A stretch of 37,031 bases of DNA from Chara braunii (GCA_003427395.1 BFEA01000039.1:1505538-1542568), one strand, 5' to 3'. Counted from the first letter of the stretch, positions 1-11,700 are shown. The notes: generated from the letters alone by a model not told the origin. Program-made: numbers and translations.

Positions 1-1
1 T

Positions 2-2
<1 letters not shown>

Positions 3-35
<33 letters not shown>
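3..35. repeat. (AG)n microsatellite at window start
   Basis: About 16 AG dinucleotides run from the first bases of the window. A matching GA tract closes the window on the right and a third lies at 19086-19152. It may mark an assembly edge. Confidence 0.95.
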
Positions 36-39
<4 letters not shown>

Positions 40-400
40 CCTCCTTTGGATGGCATGCATATGTGTGCAGTGTTTGTCTTTTTTTTTTTTTTTTTTTCAT
101 CATCTTTGTCAATCCGACAGTCTTGGGCACAAAACGCCAGTTCTATGCATTATACGTTTGCTATGAAGTCCTACGCTTGGTGCTGCCGTGCCTCTCCTTG
201 CAGCTGTGAGGAGTCCCAACAGGACTTGTGAGTCGCAAGCACCTTAGGCCAGAGTTTCACTGGTTGCTCTTCAGTTCTAGCTGAGCATGATGGTCCTTCT
301 TTCTCCTCTTTTCAACTAAGGTAGGATGATGGTGTACTGATTGGAGAACAACTATTTAAGAAAGGAAGGTGAGGATACACTTTTGCTTCTCTCCTGTGTT
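36..400. other. no gene recognised; poly-T tract
   Basis: There is a 19-nt T run at 79-97. The small open frames crossing it have no family signature. Nothing else can be supported. Confidence 0.6.
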
Positions 401-410
401 GTACATTAGG

Positions 411-811
411 ACACGCGGTTAAAATTCGGGATTTTTCGCTGCATCACTACAAGCAATGTCGTCGAAACTTTTGCAAACAAACGATGCAGGCTCATAATAC
501 AAACATCAAAATACCAAACAGGCAAAAAAAAACGAAAAGAAAAAATTGAACAGCACTATAAAACCCTACTCGAAGTAGCTTTCGAAGTTCGCCAAAACGT
601 TTGAAATTCCCGAATTCGGTGTTTTTGGTTAACTTTTTCGTTACTCGTCCAAATACGCCGAAACTGTAGTAATACGAATATACCCTAAAGCTTATACATA
701 TCAGACAAAAAGTTGAAAAAAACAAAACAAAAAAAAAAGCAAAAATTCAGGGAAATATGGCAGTTTCGGTGAAAAATTCGCCGAAAATGACACCACCTAT
801 TAACCACGAGT
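411..811. mobile_element. 401-bp non-autonomous inverted-repeat element with 10-bp target duplication
   Basis: The 10-mer GTACATTAGG occurs at 401-410 and again at 812-821. The DNA between starts ACACGCGGTTAAAA. Read on the opposite strand, its right end starts ACTCGTGGTTAATA, giving terminal inverted repeats of about 14 bp with three mismatches. The interior is AT-rich, non-coding and has repeated TTCGG/CCGAA words. A 9-11 bp duplication is usual for Mutator-like elements, so a MULE-derived MITE is the best guess; no transposase is present. It sits about 570 bp upstream of the acetyltransferase start and may lie in its promoter region. Confidence 0.75.
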
Positions 812-821
812 GTACATTAGG

Positions 822-2549
<1,728 letters not shown>

Positions 2550-3192
2550 GGAGAAAGGAATGCCCGGAAGACCGGAAGAGGCTGCGCTTCTTGCCCTGTT
2601 TGACAATCATCTTTGTATTCAGCAAATCTAATGCATCCTGTCTCCTCCCCCATCGTCTACAGGCCCGAAAAGGCGAGGCAATCTTCAGAATTTCAAGTAT
2701 TTTGTTCCTTCCTTGCCCATTCTTCCCAGCCTTCCTTAAGGCTTGATCTGCTTTCCATCGGGTGGGTAGGCAGATCTCAAATAGGCTTGTAAGCTCGCGT
2801 GGCGAGCTGTGTAGCATTTCTGTATGTGCGCTAACTGTTTCTTTGTACAGTTTGTACAGCCTGTGCATACATGCAGCCAGATCATGCATCAATGGGTGCA
2901 TGGAATGCGCTCCATACGGGTCTTCGCACTGGCGACTTCGAGGCTACTTCAGACGTCTGAAATGCGTATCCATCGTATGTACACATTTGTTGCTCTTCAG
3001 GGAAGAAGTTGTTTACATCTCCAGTTTCATTCTTCATTTGTCTGACATATAATGGTTAATAAAAGTAGTGTAGCAGCAGCCGATTCTGGCTCATACTTTA
3101 GGTGTGCCTCTTGTTTACATCTCCAGTTTTCTGGACCTTGGATCACACAATGATACTAGGATCATGTCACTTAGCATGCATCCCTTCCTCAT
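2550..3192. other. downstream of the acetyltransferase; possible 3' UTR
   Basis: No coding region is recognised. UGUA-rich words (TTTGTACAGTTTGTACAG) occur at about 2841-2858 and an AATAAA hexamer at 3058-3063; either could serve in 3' end formation. A 17-bp word (GTTTACATCTCCAGTTT) occurs near 3011 and again near 3113. Confidence 0.35.
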
Positions 3193-3528
3193 GTCAAGGG
3201 AGTCAATGCGATAGGCGGCTTCAAGCTCGTTCATCTGCCAGACTGGTAATTGGTGGTTACCTCTTGGGGACGGTTGCCATGAAGTGACAGCCAAGATCTC
3301 TAGGGTTGTCTGTGTAGGTTCAAGGAGTGAGGCTGTTTGATCGGGTTTATGACTTGTGGAAGAATCAAATGTGATAAATGGCTCACGTCAAGGGAGTCGA
3401 TGCGATAGATGGCTTCAAGCTGATTCATCTGCCAGACTGGTAGTTGGTGGTTACCTCTTGGGGACGGTTGCCATGAAGTGACAGCCCAGATCTCTGGGGT
3501 TGTCTGTGTTGGTTCAAGGAGTGAGGCT
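3193..3528. repeat. 142-bp direct repeat, two copies
   Basis: Positions 3193-3334 and 3387-3528 align without gaps at a constant 194-bp offset with few substitutions. The 52 bp between them is unique. No coding function was seen. Confidence 0.9.
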
Positions 3529-3644
3529 ACGTAATCAGTTTCATAACCAGCAGCGGAAGGAGTTAAGGAAAGGAGTTACGTCATAGGAGGCAGCATGGCA
3601 TCGCAAATTTACACACGTGTCACGGACCCTTCATTTCTTTGCTG

Positions 3645-3736
3645 CCTTTCGACATGGTCACTTGCTGACTCAACTGTGCACGTCTGTTGCCCTTTCGACG
3701 TGGTCACTTCCTGGCTCAACTGTGCACGTCTGTTGC
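3645..3736. repeat. 46-bp tandem repeat, two copies
   Basis: Copies at 3645-3690 and 3691-3736 differ at about three positions and abut exactly. Confidence 0.92.
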
Positions 3737-4225
3737 CCCTCGATGACTCGCTGAATCTCTGGCCTGCTTTCTAGCTGCCGATGTGGATGGGTCAGGATGG
3801 AGCCATGTTTGGGAAGATGGGGTTTGAAACCTCAGATGGGGTCTTTCCTAGAGATCGACTGTGTGAGATCTTATACCACTTGATCCTGTAATTTGACATA
3901 GAAATTTAAAGACCCTTTAAAGATCACCCCACAACTTCGGTGGGGATGATATGGAGCTGCTTCCCTGCCATAGCTTTCGAACACTGTATTGACTTGCTGC
4001 AAAGTTAATATTTGATAGGTAGAACCTTTGGGGGGCTTGGTGCCCCTCTTGCCCCCTCTTTGCAGGCCTAGGCTGTTTCGGTTGCAGAAGCACATGCTCA
4101 GAGTTGACAAATGTCATGAATGACATTCAATTCAAAATGAAAGCTACTGCTTTCCTCCATTGGTTAATTACTCAAACATGGAATGCTTCGTCTTCATGTT
4201 GTGACTGTTGCGAAGTGAAGTCCCT
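3737..4225. other. no gene recognised
   Basis: Only short open frames without family resemblance are present on either strand. Confidence 0.5.
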
Positions 4226-4440
4226 TTGCCCCTACTGAGAACAGATCACATGTGCTCCTTTCACGTGCTGCATGTCGTTTACATGCTCCTTTCACGTGTT
4301 GCGTGTCGTTTACACACGTGTTGCATGTCGTTTACATGCTCCTTTCACGTGTTGCATGTCGTTTACATGCTCCTTTCACGTGTTGCATGTCGTTTATTGC
4401 CAGCTTATCCCTTTGCCTATCCTGAGAACAGATCATATGC
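4226..4440. repeat. 31-bp minisatellite with five CACGTG boxes, flanked by a direct repeat
   Basis: A 31-bp unit (ACATGCTCCTTTCACGTG, then TTGCATGTCGTTT) is repeated about 4.5 times across 4255-4394; one unit is 9 bp short. Each unit has the palindrome CACGTG, at 4262, 4293, 4315, 4346 and 4377. A direct repeat containing GAGAACAGATCA flanks the array at about 4226-4254 and 4411-4439. CACGTG is the plant G-box bound by bZIP and bHLH factors; any such role here is inference. Confidence 0.88.
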
Positions 4441-4790
4441 GCCCATCAGGCTTTGCTGCTACCAGCTGGGCTGGTAGGGAAGAATGGAAGTTGCTGTCCA
4501 TGTAAGTGCTCTGTGTTGTTCTACTCCCCTTGAACTTACCTTTCCGACAGCTTTGTACTTTGAATGACATGTCGATAAAATGACTTTATGTGCGTTGTGG
4601 CGTGGTACTGGCTCCGAATGGCATGGACTATGGTGTAAAGCAATACGATGCCTGGTCTCTTAAGTGCTTTATTGCGTCCTAGTTCTTAACCTCTCCTTTT
4701 CCATCCACGGGTTCTGCGCGTGAGTGTTTTAGCCGGTTGCACTCCTCTACTTCTCCTAGCTGTCTTGCTACTTTGAATGCAACATCCATA

Positions 4791-4882
4791 GTGTGAAACT
4801 TTGCAAATTGTGCCATTCGATGAGTGAGGAATGTGTGTGTGGAACTTTGCAAATTGTGCCATTGGATGAGTGAGGAATGTGT
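4791..4882. repeat. 46-bp tandem repeat, two copies
   Basis: Copies at 4791-4836 and 4837-4882 differ at two positions (AAACT/GAACT and TTCGA/TTGGA). Confidence 0.92.
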
Positions 4883-5547
4883 GTAACACGGTATTAACCT
4901 GAAAGAAGGGGTGAAGGAGAATTGTGTCATTTGCAGTTCCTGTTGCGCTAGGAGAGGGAGGGGTCTTGGTAATGCCATACTGTGCATGAACAGTGTCTCT
5001 TCTTGGTGGCGACAAATTTCTTTCATTCTACTGCTGGTTCTTTGTCTCTTGAGGGTGGCATGGAAATCCACAGGTGAGAGAGCAGGTTGGGAACTGCTTC
5101 GATCGGTCTGCTTTGAGGGTCTGGCTGGGCCGCTGGCCGAGCGCCTTGCGGCCCATCCGGTTGGGCGGGTGGGTGGAAGTGTTGTTGAGCAGCTGGTTGG
5201 TGGCTAGGTGTGAGTAGTGGCTGGCTGTGTGACTCCCTGGAATACGCCTGTGGGTGGCTGCTTTAGTCGTTGACTCTGTGGATTGCTGAGCAGGCGTATG
5301 GAAGGGGCTGGGTAGCATCGTATATGGATCGATTGAGGGCTGACGAGTGTTTCATGCTTTCCCCAGATCACCAATATGTCCTGCAAAACTGGAGTAAAAG
5401 CTACTCCCCATGGATGGAAGAAAAGAACTTTGGTCACTAGATTGTCCATCCAACTTGTTTTGACTGGAAAAGGGAAACCAAAGGCTGTGTGGTAAAGCGG
5501 GTATCCGTGACAGGCGTTGGCCAAAAATAGAGTGGTGGTTTAAAGTT
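4883..5547. other. no gene recognised
   Basis: This is moderately GC-rich DNA with only short overlapping open frames and no family signature. Confidence 0.5.
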
Positions 5548-5658
5548 CTACCGTCTTCACCCGAATAGAACGCTCGGTCATTATAGCTGTATTTGGTGCA
5601 ACTTTCAGTCTAGATACAGCGATAATGACCGGGCGTTCTATTCGGGTGAAGACGGTAG
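5548..5658. mobile_element. 111-bp fold-back MITE candidate
   Basis: Arms of 45 bp (5548-5592 and 5614-5658) are inverted copies with two mismatches around a 21-nt spacer. They begin CTACCGTCTTCACCCG. If the first C and last G are flanks, the element is bounded by TA on each side, as for Tc1/mariner (Stowaway-like) elements; no other target duplication is visible. If transcribed it would form a long RNA hairpin. Confidence 0.75.
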
Positions 5659-5755
5659 TTGTGGGTTACGGTGTGCTGCCGGATTGCAACTGGGGTCTAG
5701 GCAGATTATGAGAATTTATGACCCTTAGCATCAGTAAGGTGGGGCAGGGGAGGCT

Positions 5756-5830
5756 CTGCGGGATGTTGAGGGTTCAGTCTCTTGATGGGTCGGTGACGGC
5801 CTGAGGCAATAGCTTGTCACTCCCCTGTTC
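5756..5830 (+). pseudogene. decayed hammerhead-ribozyme repeat
   Basis: The stretch aligns with the intact hammerhead motif at 16296-16354 and its flanks: shared TGTTGAGGGTT, GGGTCGGTGA, and GCTTGTCAC. Core bases are lost: CTGATGA has become TTGATGG, and GAAA after helix II has become GCAA. It should not self-cleave. Its value is in showing that the motif belongs to a dispersed repeat. Confidence 0.65.
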
Positions 5831-5835
5831 TCCAT

Positions 5836-6435
5836 GGCTTTGTGTGTTTTTTATTTACTTTCTTTTTTCTGGACCATCTCCTTGCCCACGGCTTCACTCA
5901 TTTCAGATCTCTTTGTTTTGTGGTGCTGATGTTGATAGACGCCTCTGATTGGAACAAACTCAGGTATTGTCAAGAGCGGGCTGTCCGTCATAAGTTCATA
6001 ACTTTGACCGTCTTCCTGTGTATGAAGTGTCGATGAGTTCAGACTCCAGACGCTATTGTCGTACAATATACAGCTGCTTTGCACAGGCAGCATTGTGCGC
6101 AGTCATATACGCGTTTCTTTCCCACTGTCTCCTCCTTTAGGGGGGGGGGAAGGCTCATGTCCTTGCACCAGCAGTCGGCCTCAATCTCTTCTTTAAAATT
6201 TAATCCATGCTTTTCTTTTGGGGGTCATGGTGGTCCACAAACCAGATAGGTTGCCCGGTGTGCCTGTAGGTCAAGGCCTGTGTCTCACTCAGCTGGGCGG
6301 AACAGCCTGTGCTGCACCCCGCTCCAGAGAATGCGTGAAGGGCTGCCGTCTATCTGCTCCGAGGACAACAAGGTTGCCTTGAGGCTGTCATCATAAGGCT
6401 GTCTTAAACCACCAGGTTGGTGGACCCCATTCTAT
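5836..6435. other. no gene recognised
   Basis: Short open frames on both strands lack family features. A G run is at about 6139-6148. Confidence 0.45.
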
Positions 6436-7635
6436 TGTTACACACTGTGTCACACGGGCCCGGTTAGGCCCGACAGATAGGGGTTCGGAGGCCGGTCCAG
6501 GCCCAAGGCCGGACCTTTAGACCGGAAGAGCCATTTGCAGGCCACCGGTTGGCCTTTAGGCCTCATTTTAGGACCAGACCAGACAGGCAGGCCCAAACGA
6601 CGTTACCGTTGGGCCTGGCGGCGCTCTTGAGGTTGCCGCCCGCCGGTCTGATCTGAATCGTCACTTTTGACGATTCAGATCACGGCTCGGCCTCGAAGCA
6701 TAGAGGCCGGCCTTTCCACACCGGTACTTAGGTAGCGGGAGGCCGCCTGTTCGGCATTCAGGAGCAGCAGCAGTTAGGAGAAACGCTGCACTATTCTGTT
6801 TAGAGCGCAGCGCTACTGCAGCAGCGCGAGGTTAGCGCTAGGCTGCAGTTCGGGATAGAGAGGGAGCGAGGTATCTACCTGGTACTTACCTGTGGCGCCA
6901 TAGCTGTGGAGGACTTCGACTTCAGGGGACTTCTACTCCAGGTGCCACCTTGCATCCTGCAGGTAAGGCTTAGGATCAGGGCAGGGCAGTGAGGGTTCTT
7001 CTCCTCCCTACCTCGCCATCTCTCCCTCCTCCTCTGCTATCTCCTCTTCCTCTTCTTCTTCTTCTTCTTCTTCAGACTTTCTCTTCTTCTTCTTCAGACT
7101 TCGTCTTCCTCTTCTTCTTCAGATTGGAGACTGTGATACAAGTTGGACAGAGATCAGTGTTGGACTTCGGTGGTAAGAGGCTGTGATACTTACCGGATTC
7201 GAGACTTGGAGATTGTTGGGGTTGATACTCGGCAGCATAACAGATTGGACACCGGTTACCTTAGGACTCTGTACCTCCGACATTGGTGACTTATTGTCCA
7301 CGACGTTTTGGTCTTGTTCGATGACATTTTGGACTACCATATCGGTGACCTACTGGATTCTATCTCGGTGACATCTGGCGCTGCCTACATCTCCCACCTC
7401 TTTCGTCTCTCCTCCCACCTTTCATCTGTGTATGGTTGTACCGGGCCTGAACATCGTCTATGATTGGCTCAGACCCCACCATCTCACAATTGCTTGTGTG
7501 TTGAGTGATATCTGTATGAGTTCAGTCTATGTGAGTCAGTCCATTTATCAGACTTCCGCTGCATACATGCTCATCCTGTATTGGTTGATCTTTGGTTCTG
7601 CCCATACTTGTTGAAGTATTCACGAGTATGCAACA
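6436..7635 (+). mobile_element. probable 5' LTR
   Basis: The right limit is set by TGCAACA just before the primer-binding site. The left limit is inferred from TGTTAC at 6436, which mirrors the end (TGTT...AACA); TGTCACACGGG at 6448 is an alternative. Length is then about 1.2 kb. The first 300 bp are rich in GGCC/CCGG words. A 15-bp perfect inverted repeat lies at 6649-6682 and CTT-rich pyrimidine tracts ending in CAG at 7040-7122. With no second LTR the limits are unproven. Confidence 0.55.
6649..6682. repeat. perfect 15-bp inverted repeat with 4-nt loop
   Basis: TGATCTGAATCGTCA (6649-6663) is mirrored by TGACGATTCAGATCA (6668-6682) around CTTT. It holds TGACG on both strands, a bZIP-type core. 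It may be a cis element or an RNA hairpin of the LTR. Confidence 0.9.
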
Positions 7636-7639
7636 GTTT

Positions 7640-7651
7640 TGGTATCGGAGC
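7640..7651 (+). promoter_or_regulatory. primer-binding site complementary to initiator tRNA-Met
   Basis: TGGTATCGGAGC matches the usual plant LTR-retrotransposon site TGGTATCAGAGC, the complement of the tRNA-iMet 3' end, at 11 of 12 bases. It lies 5 bp after the inferred LTR end. Confidence 0.8.
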
Positions 7652-7768
7652 AGACCAATCAATGGATCTGCTCACAAGGTAATTCTGATTAGGGAATAGA
7701 TTGCTTATTCAATTTTCCAAATCAGTTCTGCATTACTATCGAGATTCAAAGTTGCAAATTTTTTTTTT

Positions 7769-8045
7769 CGGCATTCTGTTTCAATTCGATATTCCAATTT
7801 TCAATTCGGGATTCTGTTTTAATCCGGTATTCTGTTTAATTCGGTATTCCATTTAATTGGTATTCTGTTTAATCCGATATTCTGTTTTAATCCGGTATTC
7901 TGATTTTAATTCGGTATTCTGTTAAATCGGTATTCTGTTTTAATTCGGCATTCTGATTTCAACTCGGTATTCTGTTTTAATTCGGCATTCTGTTTTAATT
8001 CGGTATTCTGTTTTAAATCGGTATTCTGTTTTTATTTCGGTATTG
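7769..8045. repeat. degenerate 17-20 bp minisatellite in the retrotransposon leader
   Basis: About 15 imperfect units with consensus TTCGGTATTCTGTTTTAA lie between the primer-binding site and gag. Length varies by 1-3 bp between units, so no continuous frame is kept. Confidence 0.88.
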
Positions 8046-8260
8046 GAATTAGGGTTGCGATAAAATTTCGGTTTTTCGTTCAAATTGGGAAATTCGCATG
8101 TTTTTGGAACCGTAAAACCAGAAATTCCGCAAAATCGCGGAAAATTAGGGTTGGAATCCGAAATTTTCGCGATTTTTTTTTTCTTTTCCTAATTGGAACC
8201 CAAGCTCAGCAAACGGCTGAGGCTGACGTGACGGTTAGAGACAAGCGGAACGCCATCAGC

Positions 8261-9673
8261 ATGGAGTCCTTGACTCAGAACGAGAGTCGCTGGACAGTAC
8301 TACTCCAGGACATGTTTTTTTAGGCCTCGGACGAGCAGGCGGATCCGACACCAGCGGAGGCAGAAAGGAGTAACCTGGCTAACCTGATGCTGACCATGAT
8401 GAGGGCTGTGATGTGGAACAATACAATGTTGACAATGCAGATACACGAGGGCAGACAGCTGAGACAGACGCAGCAGAAAGACGCTGCAGCCTTAACAGCC
8501 GCTGTTCGCGCTACCGCCACACATCAGAAACAACAGCAACAGCTGTTGAACACCACCACCACACGTGTCAACAGCATGGAAGCTAAGGCATCAGCAGCGC
8601 CAGGCTGCACGACAGACACGACGAAGCAGCTCGGGGAGCGCATCGACCATGTCGTCACTATTATCGGCGAACTAGGTGATTTCACTAGTCCGGCCACGAT
8701 CAGCAGCACGGTGGCCGCCATCAAGACGGACATCACCAAACTGCAGACAAGACCGGACGCCGCTCCAAAGGCATACAAGATGCCGCGCTTCAACATCGGC
8801 AAGTTTGACGACTACAACAAGACGGACGCCTTGACATGGTGGCAAAGCTTCCTCACCGAAGCATCCTGCCACACGGTACCGCCCGAAGACATGATGAAAG
8901 CGCTCTACCTCCAACTTATTGGAGGCGCACAGGCATGGATGAACCATCTCGCGGCCAATCAAAAATGCACCATCGCCCAACTCCACACGCACATTCCGCG
9001 GAAGGAGTTCAAGCAACTGTGGTTCACTCGATTCATGGTCCGCAACGTTGTAAAGGCGGCCATGAACGAGGTTTACACCAGCTCACAAGGAAACATGCCA
9101 ACTCGAGACTGGACGATCAAGTGGCATAAGATAGTAACCACTCCAGGCTTCGACTTGAGTTTTCCAAACCAACGATCCGAATTCTTTTCTCGATCGTGCG
9201 CAGGACTGCGGTCGGCACTCGGCAACGAGTACGACTCTACCTCATTCCAGGCTATTCTGGATTGTGTGAAGCTGGTCATCCAAACGGATGACAAAGCCGC
9301 TAACGAACGGCAGTCCCAGCAGCACTATGTGGCTAAGCAGGGCTATTAACGACCGACACATAACAATGCCGTGATTCCTGACGAATCGATCGATCTCCAC
9401 GCTGCAGCAGCATCCTCGAGTGATGGAGGAGTTGTCGCAGCACTCCCGCCGAAGCGTCCCAAGAGAGTTCGGAAGAACAAGGCGACACAAACGACGACAT
9501 CGACGGGAACTGGGCAGCAACCATGGACGGCATACAACATAACCAAGGAAGTATTTGACCTGCGTCAACGGTACGAATATTGCCTATGGTGCAATAGTGT
9601 AAACCACACTACCGCACAATGCTCGAACAAGGGCAAGGCACGCGTACCCCGTCCAGCTAACTCGGGAAACTGA
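8261..9673 (+). pseudogene. gag: Ty3-type gag (capsid and zinc knuckle), broken by stops
   Basis: One frame runs from ATG 8261 to a TGA at 9671, with in-frame TAG at 8321 and TAA at 9347. The N-terminal part is Gln/Thr/Ala-rich and possibly coiled-coil. The middle (about 8770-9300) has the retrotransposon gag-like pattern with FDDYNKTDALTWWQSFLTEA and a Trp-rich capsid region. The C-terminal segment has a CCHC knuckle (CLWCNSVNHTTAQC, spacing 2-4-4) that would bind element RNA. Reading may extend upstream of 8261 in the same frame. Both internal stops are one C-to-T change from a Gln codon. Confidence 0.85.
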
Positions 9674-10063
9674 GTTACGCAAGAAGAGGGGCGACGCCTC
9701 TTCTCACTCCGCCGGAACCGGTTGCCTTGCTAGCAACCGATATCACTACCGAGGAGCATGCGTTAGTCGCTGATTCTCGTGCTACGTACGAGGATTATGC
9801 CACCCAGCTGGTCCACCATTAGACCAGCCTAGCCACGTGCACTTAGATAGCGTATGTGCAGCCTGGACACCGTCGGCAAGTGAACCGGTCAGTTCGCCTT
9901 TGATTTCCGAGGACTCGACGGCGTGGTCAAGACTTGAGGAGCTTGACCCGCTCACGAGAGAGGACTTCGCTTGGATGCCTCTACCCTCAACCGGAACCTT
10001 GCCAAGGCCGCATTGTAACGCCTTGATGACAAATCTACGCTCCTATTTGCAATTCCAGCTCTA
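9674..10063 (+). other. degraded gag-pol linker of the Ty3 element
   Basis: This joins the zinc knuckle to the protease. Short open pieces (e.g. 9837-10067) have the acidic, Pro/Ser-rich look of gag-pol spacers, but no continuous frame or domain is seen. Confidence 0.45.
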
Positions 10064-10483
10064 TTGACGGACGACGGAGTAGCGGTTGTCGATCTTCGCT
10101 CCTATCTTGCGAAGATTGACCGCGAGTATGCCACCCAAAGGTACGTCGAGACCGACGTGCCTTTGCTCTATATCCGCATTCAAATCGGAAAGGCAACTTG
10201 CAGTGCCTTGATTGATTGCGGAGCATCTCGCAATTTCATGAGCCAAGCCTTTATGGCCCGCACAGGCCTTGGCCCGCGCGTTCGAAGGAAGACGCAACCT
10301 ACGCAAGTGACACTCGCGGACGGCCGCACGCAAAAGTCGATTGATCGATGCATTGACGACGTCCCGGTATACTTTGCGCCCCTTGCGTGCGAGCCGGTGT
10401 CTTTTGACATCCTCGACACCAAGTTTGACATGATTCTAGGCATTTCTTGGTTGCGTAGCGCATCATCCGGTGAACTTTCATGA
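10064..10483 (+). pseudogene. Ty3-type aspartic protease with DCG in place of DTG/DSG
   Basis: A retropepsin-like domain lies at about 10145-10460: ALIDCGASRNFMS holds the catalytic Asp, then TLADGR, and the closing hydrophobic motif FDMILGISWLRSA. The expected catalytic triplet is D-T/S-G; here it is D-C-G. After SWLRSA the frame shifts near 10458, and homology resumes as NFHDRTVHIRD in another frame. In an intact element this enzyme would process Gag-Pol. Confidence 0.8.
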
Positions 10484-11583
10484 CCGAACCGTTCACATCC
10501 GTGATCGGAACGGAGTGTTAGTCCCATGTACGGTCGCGACCCCTCATACTTCAATTGCTTGTCACGTGGTTTTCGTCGCGAGAATTCGCGACGCCATAGC
10601 TCAGAACGACGTAGAGGAGATGGGTCTTGTGTTTCTACATGCCCTCCCCTCGCCGAACGGACTAGCCACATCACCGCCGAACCCACGCATTACTCACCTC
10701 TTGGATGGGTATGGAGACGTCTTCGAGGCCGCCGAACCCACGCATTACTCACCTCTTGGACGGGTATGGAGACGTCTTCGAGGCTCCCACCAGAATGGTT
10801 CCGGATCGGCCCATACATCCCGGGATCACTCTCGAGGTTGGTGCCGTCCCTCCGCGTGGATGCATTTACCGCATGAGCGAAGAGGAACTAGAGGTGCTTC
10901 GCGCACAACTTAATGACCTTCTCGACAAGGGTTGGATTCGCGCGAGTTGTTTGCCATACGGCGCGCCAGTTCTCTTCGTCCAGGAGAAGAACAAGGAGCT
11001 ACGACTGTGCATTGACTGTCAAAAACTTAACGGACAAACCGTTAAGAACGCCGACCCTCTCCTTCGAATTGATGATCTCCTCGAGCGGTTGGGCGGCGCG
11101 ACGTACTTCTCGAAGTTGGACTTGAAGTCGGGTTACCACCAGATTGAAATCCAGCCTCAAGATCGGTACAAGACCGCCTTCAAAACGAGGTACGCGCATT
11201 TTGAGTGGGTCGTGATGCCATTTGGATTCACCAATGCCCCGACAACCTTCCAAGCAGCCATTACAACGGAGTTTCGAGACTTGCTCGATCGTTCCATCCT
11301 CGTCTACCTCGAAGATATCTTGGTCTATAGTAGGACGCTTGACGAGCACCTCGTACACCTTCGTGTGGTGTTGGATCGTTTGCAAGTAGCCAAGTACAAA
11401 GCAAATCGCGACTAGTGTGAATTCGCCAAGCAAGAGCTTGAGTACTTGGGCCATTATGTGACGCCGAAAGGCATTCGTCCCTTAGCGGACAAGATCCAAG
11501 CCATCGTGGATTGGTCGGAACCCCGTTGCACGACGGACGTACGCTCTTTCATGGGTTTGGCTGGATATTACCAGCGCTTTAAG
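10470..11583 (+). pseudogene. Ty3-type reverse transcriptase, frameshifted and truncated
   Basis: The linker from 10470 is in one frame; the 55-bp tandem duplication at 10676-10785 moves the rest to the next frame, in which RT runs from 10705. Visible RT motifs: LPYGAPVLFVQEKN, LRLCIDCQKLN, FSKLDLKSGYHQI, FKTRYAHFEWVVMPFGFTNAP and the active-site strand YLEDILVYS. The usual YxDD reads YLED, so one catalytic Asp is replaced by Glu. A TAG at 11413 interrupts KANRD/CEF; the thumb continues to GLAGYYQRF at about 11575, where homology ends. RNase H and integrase are missing. Inactive. Confidence 0.88.
10676..10785 (+). repeat. 55-bp frameshifting tandem duplication in pol
   Basis: Copies 10676-10730 and 10731-10785 differ at one base. 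The length is 1 mod 3, which exactly accounts for the frame change between the upstream linker and RT. Confidence 0.95.
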
Positions 11584-11700
11584 GGTACTAGTGCTTTAAG
11601 GGTACCAACGCTTTAAGGGTACTCGTCCCTTAGCGGACAAGATCCTGAAAGGTCGGAGGCCCACTGTTTTTCGAACCGACAAGGGTACTAGTGCTTTAAG
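11575..11700. repeat. scrambled breakpoint of the Ty3 element
   Basis: The 13-mer GCTTTAAGGGTAC occurs at 11576, 11593 and 11610. A 20-mer (11581-11600) recurs exactly at 11681-11700. The 22 bp at 11624-11645 are an exact copy of 11476-11497 within the RT region. The pieces are reordered, and this is where RT homology ends. Confidence 0.9.

Larger units (their letters stand above)
6436..11583 (+). mobile_element. decayed, 3'-truncated Ty3-type LTR retrotransposon
   Basis: In order: probable 5' LTR, tRNA-iMet-type primer-binding site, repeat-rich leader, gag with a CCHC zinc knuckle, protease, then reverse transcriptase. The protease-RT order and RT sequence are typical of Ty3 elements. The element breaks off just after the RT thumb region (GLAGYYQRF). 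No RNase H, integrase, polypurine tract or second LTR is present in the window. It carries premature stops in gag and RT, a frameshift after protease and a frameshifting 55-bp duplication, so it cannot move on its own. Confidence 0.88.

Noticed and set aside
4208-4505. Cys/His-rich repeat proteins at the G-box array
   Set aside because: They are translations of the 31-bp minisatellite in two frames, with no codon-level sign of selection.
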